From Rutstroemia sp. NJR-2017a BVV2 (taxonomy: Eukaryota > Ascomycota > Leotiomycetes > Helotiales > Rutstroemiaceae): a stretch of DNA of 64,000 nucleotides. The translations under genes were made by a program, and so were the position numbers. The notes beneath the pieces were generated by a model, which saw only the letters and a list, made by a program, of their open reading frames with translations, ran no database searches and was not told where the DNA came from. Within the stretch, counting starts at the first letter, position 1, and every line of letters starts with the position of its first letter. The stretch covers positions 749,001-813,000 of the forward strand of contig NJPS01000004.1 in NCBI GenBank assembly GCA_002946415.1. Reading direction: 5' to 3'. This document shows, piece by piece, positions 1 to 12,477 of this stretch.

Positions 1-1594
1 TCTCGGGGGAGGCGCCGTAGCTGGTGGCGTAGAAGCCGTCGGGTTTGAGGATCAGGAAGTCGTAGAAGAATGTTAGTGCGTCGCTTAGTATTGGAAGGGC
101 GACGTTGGTTGCGAAGGTGTTGTTCTTTGAGAAGCGGTAATGCTCAATCAGTTGGAGACTGAGCCAGGCGCCGCCCATGGTGTTTGCAGACCAGTACGTG
201 TTAGAATCCTGCGGAGCACAGTCGCCCCAAATATCGGTGTTGTGGTGACACACCCATCCGTCGGCGCCGTACATTGTCTTGGCTACATACTGGCCGCGAG
301 TTTGCATGCGTCGAAGATGATCGAAGACCGGGCTGTGCGTCTCGGCAAGATTTGTTGTCTCAGCTGCCCAGTAGTTCATCTGGATGTTGATATTGATGGT
401 GTATTTAGAGCCCCAGGGCGGGTTGAAATCATCATTCCAGACTCCTTGAAGATTTGCGGGCAAGCTTCCCTCTCGAGAAGAGCCAATGAGAAGATAGCGG
501 CCATAGTTGTAGGTGAGAACTAGAAGCTCCGGGTCATATGTGATGTTTCCGTTAGAACGCCAGCTCTCGATACGTTTTCCAGTCTCGACTGTCCCAGCGG
601 CCCCCGAGTTACCCAAGTCAAGTGATACTCGTCCTGCTAGACTTTGATAGTCTGCTACTGCTCCACTGTAAAGTGACGCCCATCCTGCAGCTACTGCTTT
701 ATCGAGCTTGCTGTTCAAAACAGTTGATTGTTCCGCTGCCGTTGGGTACCGGAACGCGGTCTGGGCATCGAAATACACAAAAGCTTCCTGACCTCCAGAT
801 ATCATCAAGCCCGTCGCGTTGCTTTTCACGGAACCTGGAAAATCAGTATACTGCCGCTTCCCCAGATTTCGCAGACTGCGGTACTTACCAGTACTTGTAA
901 TCACTCTGATATTGGACGTAAAATTCAGCGAGGAATCAGCAGTCGCCCCGCCGACCATTGTGATAGACTTCTTATCAAGGTCAACATTCACAGAGTGTTG
1001 TGCCTGATCTCTTCCCAAGGTGATGTTGAAAGATAGAGCCCCAGTATTATTTGCAACGAATCTAAAGCCGATGACTCCCAACGGATAGCTCGCTATAGCC
1101 TGTCGAGTATATTTCGTGCCCTTGAACACATATGAGACCTCACTAAGACCAGTCTTAAGATCCAAAGTTCTATTGTAAGACGATATACCCGATGAAGCAT
1201 GACCAAATTGCATGAATATACTTCCAACCGGTTGGTAAACCCGTTCACTTGATGGTGTCCCCGGCATCTTGGAGTTCCAGAGATTGTCTGCACCGCTAAT
1301 GTTACCCGAGTTGAGATTGCCTACAACTTGCGGGAAGGCAGATAGGGCGTTTGCATTGACGCGGGCTTGATATCCTCCACTCCAGACAGAGTCTTCGTTC
1401 AGATCGATTCTTTCTTGCTCAATACTTCCAAACAAAAGAGCGCCGAGACGACCATTACCGACTGGGAGACCTTCCTGGAAGTTAGTTGCTGGCGCGCTGT
1501 ACCAAAGCTTGGTTGATGCTTCGGAGATGGCGGCGCTACAACCAACCCAACAACTAAATGCAACAAGCAATTTGATCTCCATGATATTGTGCAT
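1..1594 (-). CDS. Glycoside hydrolase family 95 alpha-L-fucosidase, C-terminus cut by window edge
   Basis: Secreted enzyme expected to release terminal alpha-1,2-linked fucose from glycans such as plant xyloglucan. About 513 residues lie in the window. They start with a signal-peptide-like segment (MEIKLLVAFSCWVGCSAA), then the GH95 N-terminal signature WYSAPATNFQEGLPVGNGRL and LNEDSVWSGG, and later NPPWGSKYTININIQMNYW. The Asn pair in NINIQMNYW corresponds to the catalytic-site Asn residues known in bifidobacterial AfcA; the catalytic Glu and Asp lie beyond the left edge. One 54-bp intron (835-888, GTAAGT...TTCCAG) must be removed to keep the frame. The start is the ATG at 1594; an in-frame ATG at 1582 is also possible and would begin directly at the signal peptide. 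Family assignment is firm; substrate is inferred. Confidence 0.9.
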   Translation of the reverse strand, partial: MHNIMEIKLLVAFSCWVGCSAAISEASTKLWYSAPATNFQEGLPVGNGRLGALLFGSIEQERIDLNEDSVWSGGYQARVNANALSAFPQVVGNLNSGNISGADNLWNSKMPGTPSSERVYQPVGSIFMQFGHASSGISSYNRTLDLKTGLSEVSYVFKGTKYTRQAIASYPLGVIGFRFVANNTGALSFNITLGRDQAQHSVNVDLDKKSITMVGGATADSSLNFTSNIRVITSTGKYRSLRNLGKRQYTDFPGSVKSNATGLMISGGQEAFVYFDAQTAFRYPTAAEQSTVLNSKLDKAVAAGWASLYSGAVADYQSLAGRVSLDLGNSGAAGTVETGKRIESWRSNGNITYDPELLVLTYNYGRYLLIGSSREGSLPANLQGVWNDDFNPPWGSKYTININIQMNYWAAETTNLAETHSPVFDHLRRMQTRGQYVAKTMYGADGWVCHHNTDIWGDCAPQDSNTYWSANTMGGAWLSLQLIEHYRFSKNNTFATNVALPILSDALTFFYDFLILKPDGFYATSYGASPE

Positions 1595-3478
1595 TATAAA
1601 AAGAAGCAAGAAAAGAATGACCAATTAGTCACATCAACAGAGCTGTGAGTATTCCTTTATGAGACTTATATAAAGGAAATTCCGTAACATGATTTCCACA
1701 CATTAGCCAAAACTTTTGGCTCCTATTGACGTCGCCGATCGAACGGTAGATCCTTCCTGTCACACAGTAAATTTTTCCAGAGCGGGGACAGTAGTTCTAA
1801 TTTGTAAAGGCGAAGATCAGAAACTTAATACGCCCGCATCTTTCCTACAGTATGGTGACATCGGCCGAGTTTAAACATAGTCACTGCACACACATGTCGC
1901 TAAACATATCCAAGCCAAGCCGTCCAACCCACGATCTTGCTTTCCCAGCCAAACATGGTTCGTGCGGATAGCTTCCCAAAGCCATGCAGAACTGCTGTGA
2001 CGTCCACAGTATCGTATCGTACCTGTCTAATGCCGGATAATATGCGGCGGGGGAGACACTGCCGAGAATACGAAGTACTGTACAATGCGGGGTGTGGAGA
2101 GGCTATTTATCCACAGTCGAGCTTCGGAAGGGGAATGATCAGCAAGGGACGTATTAGGATCGTGAAGCGGGGAGCTCGAGATCAGTGAAAATATCCGGCC
2201 ACGAAAGAGCTTGGAGTCTGACTACGCGATCTTGACTCAACTCACCTCGCATCATCAGATTTTGTCCTCCTCCCGCCTTGCAACAGGAAGAAGCACCAAT
2301 TGACCCAGGTCTCCAGATGCTCAACCATCATGTTTCCTTCTCTAATGCAAAGTAAACATACCCCTTTAGCTACTCAAGATCAACTGCTGCCTGACATGCA
2401 TTACTATTTTCTAAGTCCCAATTTCCACATACACTTTTTATCCAGCCCTATCCGTCCCCTCCTATCATTCCCTTCCCTTCTCTTCTCACCTCTCTAAAAA
2501 CAATATATCCATCTATCACTCTTAATGCAGAAGCTCCCCTTCTTTAAATTCTTTTTTTCATTGACTGATTCGTTCATTCACTCCTAAGCTATCAACTCTA
2601 TCAAACCTATTACCAATAATCACCCCCTTATTTAGTCACTCACTCCATCAACCAAACAACCTACCTACAAATTCAACCCCATTCCACCTCCACCTCACAC
2701 TTATACTTCCAACTTATCCACCAGCTCATCACAATCCCCTCATCTCATCTCATTCTTCATCCCTCCCACTCACAGCTCGGAATCAATGCGATCTCCCCCT
2801 TCCCCTCCCCACAAGCCGAATCTTAAAACCAGTACAAAAGCCAAAAAAAAAAGAGAAAGAGAAAAAACGCCCCATCTCACCCACCTGCACCAAATCAAAC
2901 CCCCGCAATGAAGACAGACACCCCAAATGAACTGCTAATGAGCTTATGAACACAAAAGAAAGAAGAAAGGAACTAAAACCACCTTCTCCTATACCATGCC
3001 ATGCCATGCCATCCCATCTGAATATCAATCTCCTTTCCTCTGGCCCTTCCCCCATCTTGCCATGTCTCTTTGTTGTCTCCTTCTTCCACCTAAGAACGCT
3101 GTCTTCTCTTACGCCCAATTTCTTCCCTTAGCTTCTCTCTGTCGCCATCCGAATCGAATCGCAAGTCCAGTAAGTACAAGTCCGAATAAATGAAGCCAAG
3201 TCCAAAGAAAATGTATCATGTGATTTCGATATCGATCTCGTCTTGTAGTCCGCTATAGGATGCCATGCAGAAAAGGAAAAATGCAACTCCTCTAGCGCCG
3301 CAAACGATATCCCCGACCCTTTCTCTTCCTGCAAGCAAAGACATAGGACAAAATAAGAAAATCTTATGCTCGTTCATAAGTTCCTCGCCACCTTCTCAAG
3401 GTAAAAGTGATCGTACATCCATACATGAGAAAAATGCTCCGTCGTCTTTTGAAACAATACTTCAAGCACTAAACATCA
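1595..3478. other. Intergenic, no supportable gene
   Basis: Between the start of the fucosidase gene and the stop of the kinase gene, both on the minus strand. The first few hundred bases should hold the fucosidase promoter. From about 2430 to 2800 the plus strand is strongly pyrimidine-rich. Three CCATG units stand in tandem at 2994-3008. Short open frames here show no recognisable protein and no splice-supported model. Part of the right side is probably kinase 3' UTR. Confidence 0.5.
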
Positions 3479-5584
3479 TCATCCTCTCCCATCATACCTC
3501 CCGTTATGCTGATCCTCCATCTGATGATGACTGTGATCATCCCCATCATGATGCAAAGTCACACTATTGAACTCCTCAAATGGATCTGGGACACTCTCGC
3601 CCGCCACTGGAGTTGCAAGTCCCGAATCGAGCGGAACGCCTTTCGGTAACGAACCAAGGGCCCTGGAACCGCTTATATCCACACTCTCACTCTCTTTTAC
3701 GTTGCGGAAATTGACTGTATCAATACCACGACCTTGATGTGGGATCATGGGAGGTTTCATATGACGGATCAGTGCCCATTGGGTAGTGCGGAAGAAGGCA
3801 TGGGTTTTGACATCCGAGGCGCCGGCGCGAGCGCCTAAACGTCGGTTCTCGTCTTTGATGAGAAGTTTGCGGATGACGGATTTGCAAAGACTGGGGTTTG
3901 TTAGCTATAGATCATCGTATTATTGGTTAGGATAGTTTACTGACTTTGAGATTTGTGGAGAGCCAGAATGTTCCGGGAAAGGAACATCATCTCTCAGAAT
4001 ATTCGCAAATGTGGCATTGCGATTCTTCCCTTTGAATGGTGTAGTACCGAAAAGCATCTCGTACATCAAGATACCCAGGGTCCACCAATCAACTGCACTG
4101 GTATGCCCGCATCCTTTAATGACTTCAGGTGCAATGTATTCCTCCGTGCCAACGAAAGAATTGGTTCTGAAGTTCGCTATACATGACTTTGTATCGATCG
4201 CGGGTAATGAGTTGGTCGAAGAAGTACCGCTTCGACCAAGAATCATTGTTGGCTTTCCACCTGGGTCTGATTGCTTGGATAAATCAAAGTCTGATAACAT
4301 AATATGACCAGATTGATGAAGTAGAATATCTGGACGAATTAGTGTTTGGGGCTCTGCGGGAGAAAAAATTCACATACTTTCAGGCTTCAAATCTCGGTAT
4401 ATGAACCCCATCAAATGCAGATACTCCAAAGCAGCCGTCACTTCTGCAGCATAGAATCTTGCATCGTCTTCAGGTATACACTTTCCTGGCCGGGTTTGTA
4501 GAGCTCTGAAGAATTCACCACCGCTGCAATATTCCATGCATAGGTATAGATGATCTTCGGACTGGAAAGAATGATACAAGGTAACGATAAACGGATGGTT
4601 ACTGGTGGCCAGAATTTCCTGCTCTGCTAGCGCTCTCTTGATCTTGTTACGTTTGATCATCTCCTTCTTGCTCAATACTACACGTTGTCAGAGGGCACAT
4701 TGTTCATGATCATTGCGACGCGTACCTTTCATGGCATAGAGCCTACTGCTCTTCTTCTCTCTCACCAAATATACTTTTCCCACATCACCTTTTCCAATCA
4801 ATTTGATCTTGTCAAAATCACTTGGACCAACCTCCACGTCGCGTACTTTTATGGAATTGGAGCTGTACGTCCTCCTGAATGCTACGTTATTTCGTATGCT
4901 CGGGGGTTGCAAAGGTGCCAGTCCATCTTGCGTAGGTACATCAAGACCATCATTTGTCTCATGTCCATCGACCAGACCCAGCATCGTCGTGCTTGCATTG
5001 TGTGCTAGCGGTTCTTTTCCCAACTCTGCCGTATTCGGTCGTTCATTGCCTTTACCCGAAAACAATCCTTGCGCGTTTGGTGCACTCGCAACTCTCCTCA
5101 ACTTTCGTGCCAATTCTTCTTTTCCTGCTGCTGTGGCTTGATCGTTTGGACCGGCAACCGTGTCGACTTTGAAGGTAGGGGTATCGGGGGGACTTGGAGG
5201 TATGGAATTTGCATCATGGTGTCGTAAAGCGGGAGGACCTTGGTGTGCAAAATATGGATTCGCGTGTGCTGTAGGGCTGACGGCATCATCTAATGCATTT
5301 CCTTCACTTGCCACGGTATGTGAGCGATTTCGACCACCACCGGGAAAGAATTTGGATTGACGAAACGACGATTTGCTTTCGGACTTTATTGAATTCTCAT
5401 TCTTCTCGCTATGGTTGCCGGAATTGTTGATTCGAAAGAAGTTTTTCAGCTTCTGCGGGAAAGGGGAGTGGCCGTTGGCATGTTTGCCATGATTTGACGA
5501 CATTGAAACACCGGACAAATTCCGCTTCTCGTTGTTGGAGGATGGCAAAGGATTCGGTGTCGATGAGTGAAATAATTGCGTCAT
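3479..5584 (-). CDS. nrc-2: AGC-family serine/threonine kinase, NRC-2/Fpk1 flippase-kinase type
   Basis: Predicted 651-residue kinase of the Neurospora NRC-2 / yeast Fpk1-Kin82 family, which phosphorylates plasma-membrane aminophospholipid flippases. Four exons: introns at 4678-4725, 4330-4377 and 3891-3944 (48, 48 and 54 bp), phases consistent. The N-terminal ~240 residues are Ser/Asn-rich and probably disordered. The kinase domain follows: glycine loop [18 protein letters not shown] lysine, catalytic loop [22 protein letters not shown] (this family carries DFD instead of DFG), an insert before [13 protein letters not shown] in the activation segment, then [12 protein letters not shown]. The last exon carries the AGC tail ([19 protein letters not shown]). 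The first in-frame ATG after an upstream stop is at 5584; the frame stays open further upstream but without an ATG. Related to polarity and lipid asymmetry by family knowledge. Confidence 0.93.
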
Positions 5585-8500
5585 TGAAGTCGTAGTTGAC
5601 AGCTTTGACGAGAGCTGCAACTCGAGGATTAAAATTGGTTTCGATGTGGAGGTGGAAGTTGAGAGGGAGAGTGAGGGTACGGGTGAGGTTGAGGTGGTCG
5701 TGAGGGTTGAAAGTCGAGGAAGGAGCGAACACAGGAGACGGGAGGGAAGGTTAAAGTGCAGAAAGAATGGAGAAATGGATGGGCGAATTGCAGTTCAAGC
5801 CTGGTTTGTCGACGAAATTGGACCGTGCATTCGCCTGTGGTTTGGCTGGTTTGAGTGGTTTAGCGGGAAGTGGTTGGTGGTTGGTGGTTTAGCGGTAGTG
5901 TGGATTCTGCTTGCTCCGTGGCTTGCTAATCAACACCGAAATCCCCAAATCCTCAAGATACCGTGCCGCAAACCCCGATGCAGACGGAGGAAGGACTCGA
6001 ACGGGGATGGCGATGGGAACAGGAGATGGATGGAAGAGGTCGGGGAGGTCAAACCGTCAAAGAGGCCAAAGGCTGGCGTGGCGCAGTCAAGACGAGTTAC
6101 GAATCTGGTGTACTTCGTAAGGTTACTGAGCACAGGGGTGTATTTGATATAACTGCTTTGTAAGAGGGAATGGAAATTGGAATTGGATTCTGCTTGGATA
6201 ACTTTGGGTCATAAACCCAATCCGAGCACTCTCTCTTTTCTTGCAGACGGTCACGGCTGTGCGAGAGAGAGAAGCGGCTATACTAAAGTACGAGCGGTTA
6301 TCCTTGACGCATGAATGATGAGGATAGCTGATGTTGTGAGCGTTATTTTTACTCCTCCCCAGAAAGGGAGGAATGGTCACTTCCTTATGCCATTCATTGC
6401 TTTGCTACCTATTACACTTCAGCTGTATCTCAACTTAGACGCGTCGATAGCCTTCTCGTAACATTGCACCGATGCAACATCATAGCTCTCGGACATGGGC
6501 TCCTTTCTGGATGAATGGACCTGCAAAGTCTTGTTCGGGAACCAATCAATACTGAACAGCGACAGGTGTGGAAATCCAATCCCCGAGTCCTGGACGAATG
6601 TGGCCGTCATCTTTACAAGTCATGAAACGTTCAATCGCTTGTCCTCTCACCATACCGTTTCTCCTTACCGTCCATCTCGAGACATCTCATCAATTATCAA
6701 TAGGTATACGAAGTATGTACATGTACATGTACAGCCCCATCTAAACCCAAACTCCAGTCTGCGGCCTGCGACTTCCACGTAAAACCCACCCCAATCAACA
6801 GCCACCCGCCATCTTATCCAAACTCGCGGGCTACTTACGCCTCTCGATACCCTTTACCCGCTTAGAGAGGAATAACTACTAACTGACAACAAGCAAGTAG
6901 GCGGAGGACATCTAGCGGAGAATACCTAGCGCTCCAATACAAAGTCCAGCCAAGATCTAATGGCGGTCCATGGGATACTAATTCGGATCTCTGATCCGTC
7001 TTGATAAGTTACCCTTTTTCCCTTTATCGATCTTCCAAGCTACCTTTAAGACTTCTCAGACCGCACAAGGAAACGATTACTGTGTCAATCAATTCGTCTC
7101 ATAGTCATGGACAAGTATCACACGCTGCACCGTACTACCGAATTGTTTGTACATTGGTGAGACTGTACTTACACCTTCCATTCTCCTAATTGCCTATGCT
7201 GTCGTCCTCGATGATCTACGAAGTGTAAGTCCCTCACCAATGTCTTCTTTTCTATCCGCCGATTGGTCAATTACCTCAATCGCTCTTCAGCCACCATCAT
7301 CCATACGGACACACTTCGCTCCTTTCTCTGTATTGCATGAAGAGGAAAAGTAAATCGGCTCACTTTGGTCCTTCATCCCTCACCAACGCTTACCAAGACC
7401 ACCAGCATCCCTTTGTATGATATCATAATACATCCTTTCCCTCCCTCGTCCACCTTCCAAACTTATTCTAGAACAATTGCGACAAGAAACTGTCGAATCC
7501 TTCCGGGTAAGCAACACGAGGATCTACAAGTGTCAGTCAACTGATTTAAAACCCCTGAGATCAACGGTTTTACGACATCAACTGGTATTGTCGTCGCTAA
7601 TCTCGGCATGATCTACCTTTGTATATTCTTTGTGCAAGTATCGATCAATTTGCACTCCCTTCGTCTTGTCCGTCTTCTCTGTCTCCTTCTTCTTCCTCTT
7701 ATTATCCAGTGCGAAATCATGGGTTTTATCATTATACAATCGAGATTCATATCAACCAACCCCAAACACCGAACTGGTGAAAAAAGATCTTACCTGTCTC
7801 AGAATAATGCTCACCTCCAACATTGCAGATATTATTTACGCTTCATGTGAACCTTCGCCTCCATCGTCCCACTCAGCCTCCTCTCCAACGTTCAATGATC
7901 ATTTCCTTCGTTCTCATTTCTCAAAAAGCAAGCAATCACGCAATCTCATCTCCAAAAACCGGATAACATAGCCGAAGTCTGGCAGCCCTAAAAGCAAGGA
8001 AAGTATTCTGACGCGGGCGGAAAAGAACAAAAGACGGCTCTAGAACAAAAGATCGTCCACCCGTTACGACGCTGATCCGAGCTTATAGCATAACTATGAT
8101 CTTGCTCCGAACTCTACAGTCCGTACCGCAATGCGTAGTAGCAGTGTGGATTTGAAAGATTATTATATTCACTGATCTCTGGTACTCCTTTTCTTGAAGC
8201 GAATAAAAGGTGGTACTATTGACTGCAGATTCAATGGTTTAGAGATAATGATTGAAGGATGTTTCTGATCTCTGAATTTGTCCCAAGTGGGGCTTGGTCC
8301 GCGAGATATCGAATATCACGTTTTTGTACATCAGATGACGAACCATCATGTGGTGTACTTGAGAACTCCAACTGTTATATTCTGACGCTCGTATCAAGCC
8401 GCTATTGATGTCTGCCTTCATCTTGTAAAGTTGGATAGGTCTTATCATCTCATAACAACACCTCCGAGGACTCAGTGATCACAATCTTTCAGAGCTGAAA

Positions 8501-9220
8501 GATTAACTCACAAAAATTCTCAGAACCTGAATTGTTATTGGTCATATGTATCGAAAAGCTCAAGTATGATTTGATATTCGATACGATACTCGCAGAGAAC
8601 AACTCGCAGACCGATATCACAAGTCTTAGTATCTTTGCTTTGAGTACGGTAATCCGGCTTATGTGACATGTCAAGATTTCATATCTTCATCCCAGCGACA
8701 GCTATCGTACCTTGCTTGATGTTCAGCTTGTCGAGGCTTCTGCTACTGTGAGACATGCACGACGGGGCGTATCAATTTATCAGCCACCATCGTCGTTTAG
8801 ATTACTTCGTAACTATGGATCTATCACAAGATATGGAACGAGCAAACAAGCATCGGTAACGGAGTAAAATCTGTTTTTGATTGGGTATCTCGGGAAATAG
8901 AATCTGTTGTGTATAGTCGGTGGCGCCTCGGTTAGTGAATGAATACGTCCCCTGACGAGGAGGGGACTTTCCTTGTCAGCTTTATATACATTTGGAAATG
9001 CAGTAAAACTCGCTTTAAGTGCATACATGCGAGTGGAATTTGTCTCATATCCGTACGCAGCTGTGTGACTGTGTTGGTCAGCCGATATTGAAGATCGTAC
9101 TACCTGGTTCATTGTGTATTCATATGTAGGGCCCCGACGCCTGCATATGTGTTATCCTGTTTCCCATCTTTTACTCTCTCATTCACAATCTTTAGTGCCG
9201 ACTGAATCTCTCAACTCAAC
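5585..9220. other. Long intergenic region, no supportable gene
   Basis: Holds the upstream region of the kinase (to the left) and of the P450 (to the right). Just upstream of the kinase start the minus strand is pyrimidine-rich and lacks an in-frame ATG, so it looks like a long 5' leader. A perfect triple TGTACA repeat lies at 6716-6733. Several short open frames (up to about 113 codons, for example at 7630-7971 and, on the minus strand, 8813-9112) show no recognisable domain, no splice partners and no coding-like composition. Confidence 0.5.
6716..6733. repeat. Self-complementary TGTACA microsatellite
   Basis: Three perfect tandem copies of the palindromic hexamer TGTACA, in the long non-coding stretch between the kinase and P450 genes. 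No function is implied. Confidence 0.8.
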
Positions 9221-11490
9221 ATGGCGACACACATTATAACTGCAGATAACATATACACAGCTAAAGATACCATCTTGCAGCATTGGCTTCTCGCAAGCTT
9301 CATACTAACTCTAACCTACGTACGTATTAAAGCATCTCTTACTCAACCTTCCTTGATGAATTCAATTAACTTTTACTCAGTATCTCATTTCTGCTATCTA
9401 CAACCTTTATTTCAGCCCCCTCGCCCACTACCCCGGTCCCTTCCTAGCCAAGATCTCCACCTGGCCCAATTTCTACTATTCATGTACCGGCTACCGACAC
9501 CTTTGGATATGGCGCTGCCATGAAACTTACGGTACGTATATCTGTCTTCTCTTTCGTTATCCCATCTTATTCCTTACCCCCATCGCCCAGCAGCCTACTC
9601 CCAAACATACCCTCTCAATCCAACCCCTTTCCTAAGCGACTCCATCACACTAACCTCCTCCACACAGGCTCATCTTTCCGCTACAAACCAACCGGGATCC
9701 TCTTCAACACATCCACCGCCTACCACGCCATCCATTCTACCCGTGCCCCCACCCAACGCGCCCAGTTTTACGCCATCTGGCCCCGCAATTCGGAAGACAT
9801 AAATACCTTGCAAACGGTTGAAAAGGAGGCGCATGCGCGCAAGCGGAGGGTGTTGAACCAGGCGTTTTCGGAGAGGGCATTAAAAGAGGCAGAGGGGTTT
9901 GTGCTGGAGCATGTGGGGAGGTGGGTGCAGAGGCTGGGGGAGCAGGTATGTGGAGATAGGATGGGGAAGGTGGGCGAGGAGAAAGTAGAGGAGGAGCGGG
10001 GTGCGTGGTCGAAGCCGATTAATATCTCTGATTGGTCGGATTGGTTGGTTTTCGATATTATGGGGGAGCTGGCGTTTGGGAGGAGTTTTGGTTTGAAGGA
10101 AAAGGGGGCGAATCAATTCAGGGAGATGCCCCATATTATGTGAGTTTGATTTGTATTTCTCTTGATCTCTATGCTGTCGACTTGTGGATTCTTTGATCAC
10201 GACTGTGTTTGCTTTTCCCTTTATTAATGTCGAGCTATTTCAGTGGTAGTGTTCCCACCTTTAGGGATGAACTGTATAGAGAGTACTGTACTATCGAGAC
10301 TCATTTGCTGACATCTATCGTTTACCTATAGCGCGGATTACCTAAAGTTTATGTACCCAGTAAGTCTCTCTTCCAATATCTTCCCTTTTCATTTACTTTC
10401 CTCGTCCCATTCCCTATCACTCACTCTACCCATTCGACTCCATACAAGTTTTGACCAAACAACCTCACTAACACCACTTCAGATAGCCACATCTCCCATG
10501 CTCACCATCTGGATCTGGCTCAAACCACGCGGTCTCGACGCCCTCCTCAAACTACTTCTCCCCCCATCCGTCCGCACCTACTACGAATTCATCGATTCAA
10601 GCGTCGCCTTGCGTATCGAAGAAGAGCAGGCTCTTCTCAAGAACGTCTCCGACTCCAATCCCACATTCTCAAACCCCAAATCAAGAAAAGACATCTTCCA
10701 CTACCTCTACAACTCCACCCCGACCCTCTCCCTCCCCGAACTCCACTCCGAATCCAACCTCCTCATTATCGCCGGCACCGACACCACCTCCACCACGCTC
10801 GTGGGCCTCTGGTTCTACATCCTGCGCTCCCCCTCCGTGTACGCGAAGCTCGTGGACGAAATCCGCACGACCTTTTCCTCCGAAGCGGAGATTCGCTCGG
10901 GGCCGAAATTAGCTTCCTGCACGTATCTGCACGCGTGTATACAGGAATCCTTGCGCTGCACACCGGCTCTTTCGAGCGAGTTGCCGCGGATTGTGATCGG
11001 GAAGGAGGGACTGCATGTTGATGGGGGGTGGGTGCCGGAGGGGACGCAGGTGGGTGTGGGGGGGTGGGCGATTATGCATAATGAGGAGTATTTTCCGGAT
11101 GCGTGGGTTTTTAGGCCGGAAAGGTGGATTCTGGAAGATGAGATGGAGGGGGGTCTGGGAAATGGAAATGGAAAGGAAGAGAGGGAGGAGAGGAGGAGGA
11201 AGAAAGAAGAAGAGATTAAAATGGCAAGGGCTGCGTGTAATCCGTTTACGATTGGGGTGGGGAATTGTGTGGGACAGAAGTTGGCGTGGCAGGAGATGTT
11301 GGTTACGGTGGGGAGGACACTGTGGGCGTTGGATTTGAGGTTGGTGGAGGGGGATTTGACGGGGGCCGGGGGACGGGGGAAAGGGATGGGGTTGGTGGAT
11401 GAGGAGACTATTTTGTTGAGGGATGCGTTTGTGAGTTTGAGGGAGGGACCGATGATTGAGGTTAGGGTGAGGGAGGGGGCAGAGATGTGA
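9221..11490 (+). CDS. Cytochrome P450 monooxygenase
   Basis: Predicted 585-residue microsomal P450 in five exons (9221-9319, 9381-9531, 9668-10139, 10332-10359, 10483-11490); the fourth exon codes for only about nine residues. The N-terminus carries one membrane anchor (HWLLASFILTLTYYLISAIY) and the proline-rich YNLYFSPLAHYPGPFLAKIS hinge. The C-terminal exon holds the I-helix AGTDTTS, the K-helix ESLR, the PERW motif and the haem loop FTIGVGNCVGQKLAW with the axial Cys. Unusually, the Arg of the usual FxxGxRxCxG loop is Gly here. The hinge and I-helix resemble fungal secondary-metabolism P450s (CYP52/CYP65-like impression only). No other biosynthetic gene is adjacent, so the substrate is unknown. 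Confidence 0.92.
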
Positions 11491-12222
11491 GGGGGGCTAC
11501 AGATTGAAGGAGTTTATGGCTTTCCTTTTTCCGGGTTCTTCTGTAATATGGAGGGACGGGCACGGCCTCGCTGGTCGAGGTTGATAGTCGGGGCGCTGAG
11601 GCGAAAAGGAAGAAGTAAGAGAGAATGAGAAGAAGCAGGCAGGAGAGCTTGTTCTGCTTTGATACGTGATCTGGGGTTCCAATGGAGCATTTCTCGGTTG
11701 GCCTTTAATAATGAGATGCGAAGTCAAATAGAATTGCTAGGTAGGACCACTTAGTCTCACAGCATCCTATCTCTGAAGTTCTATCCAACTCATCTGCATC
11801 TAGAGGCAAGACAATTGCCACCCGTGTAATTGACACCCAATTCTATTATCTGTTACACATATTTATATCTCCTTCTGCATCCCAGAGTTCATGCCGTCGT
11901 TCTCATTCCATGATAACAGCACTGCCGTAGAACCATGGTCAGTTCTAGAAAGGAGACGGGATATGGATAGGTCGAGAGGACGGGCGCAGTTCGGTGAGCA
12001 TTTGGTTTGGACAGCTGGCGGGGGAAACGATCACCACCAATGCAGGGAGGAAGAATAGCACATAGCACATATCTAGCTGGAGGAGAAGAAGACTGGATAG
12101 CTAAACGTTTCCTACCCCATTTCTAAACGAGTGAGTATATCAGACTTCCTTGCGCGCTCTTCCACCACAACCTGTCTGGACATCCAGCTTTAAATCTACG
12201 AAAATTTTCGAACTCAGCCATT
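11491..12222. other. Intergenic, no supportable gene
   Basis: 3' side of the P450 gene and of a small minus-strand gene. A few short open frames only; nothing recognisable. Confidence 0.5.
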
Positions 12223-12477
12223 TCATCGCATGTTTCCATCCGTAGGTCTACCATGGCCCAAATCCAATAATGAAACCCAATGCCACTCCTCATCCGCTGC
12301 CGCCGACTCAAGCCTCTCCCTTTCCAAGCATTCCGGACACTTTCCCCTTTTCTCCAAATACTTCAAGTCGTCGCCTTTGCATTCACGTAGTTCTCTGTAT
12401 TGATGACAGAGCGCGACGACGTCGGTGGGTTGTGTGTGCCCGTAGGCTCTCCATCGGCGGGCCCATGTGGTGCACAT
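12223..12477 (-). CDS. Small Cys/His-containing hypothetical protein
   Basis: An 84-residue frame from the ATG at 12477: MCTTWARRWRAYGHTQPTDV, then a CHQYRELRECKGDDLKYLEK segment, then KCPECLERERLE. The spaced Cys and His residues (C-x7-C, then CPEC) recall the small fungal proteins that start with MC and carry a CGH...C...C pattern, possibly metal-binding. That family impression is from memory and uncertain. The frame is open further upstream (to 12627) but without a better start. Charged composition after residue 25 looks coding. No neighbour gives a hint of role. Confidence 0.5.
   Translation of the reverse strand: MCTTWARRWRAYGHTQPTDVVALCHQYRELRECKGDDLKYLEKRGKCPECLERERLESAAADEEWHWVSLLDLGHGRPTDGNMR

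Noticed and set aside
2783..3118. 111-codon minus-strand frame near the kinase 3' end
   Set aside because: Low-complexity reading of pyrimidine-rich DNA.
8813..9112. 99-codon minus-strand frame upstream of the P450
   Set aside because: No recognisable motif, and it overlaps the likely P450 promoter.
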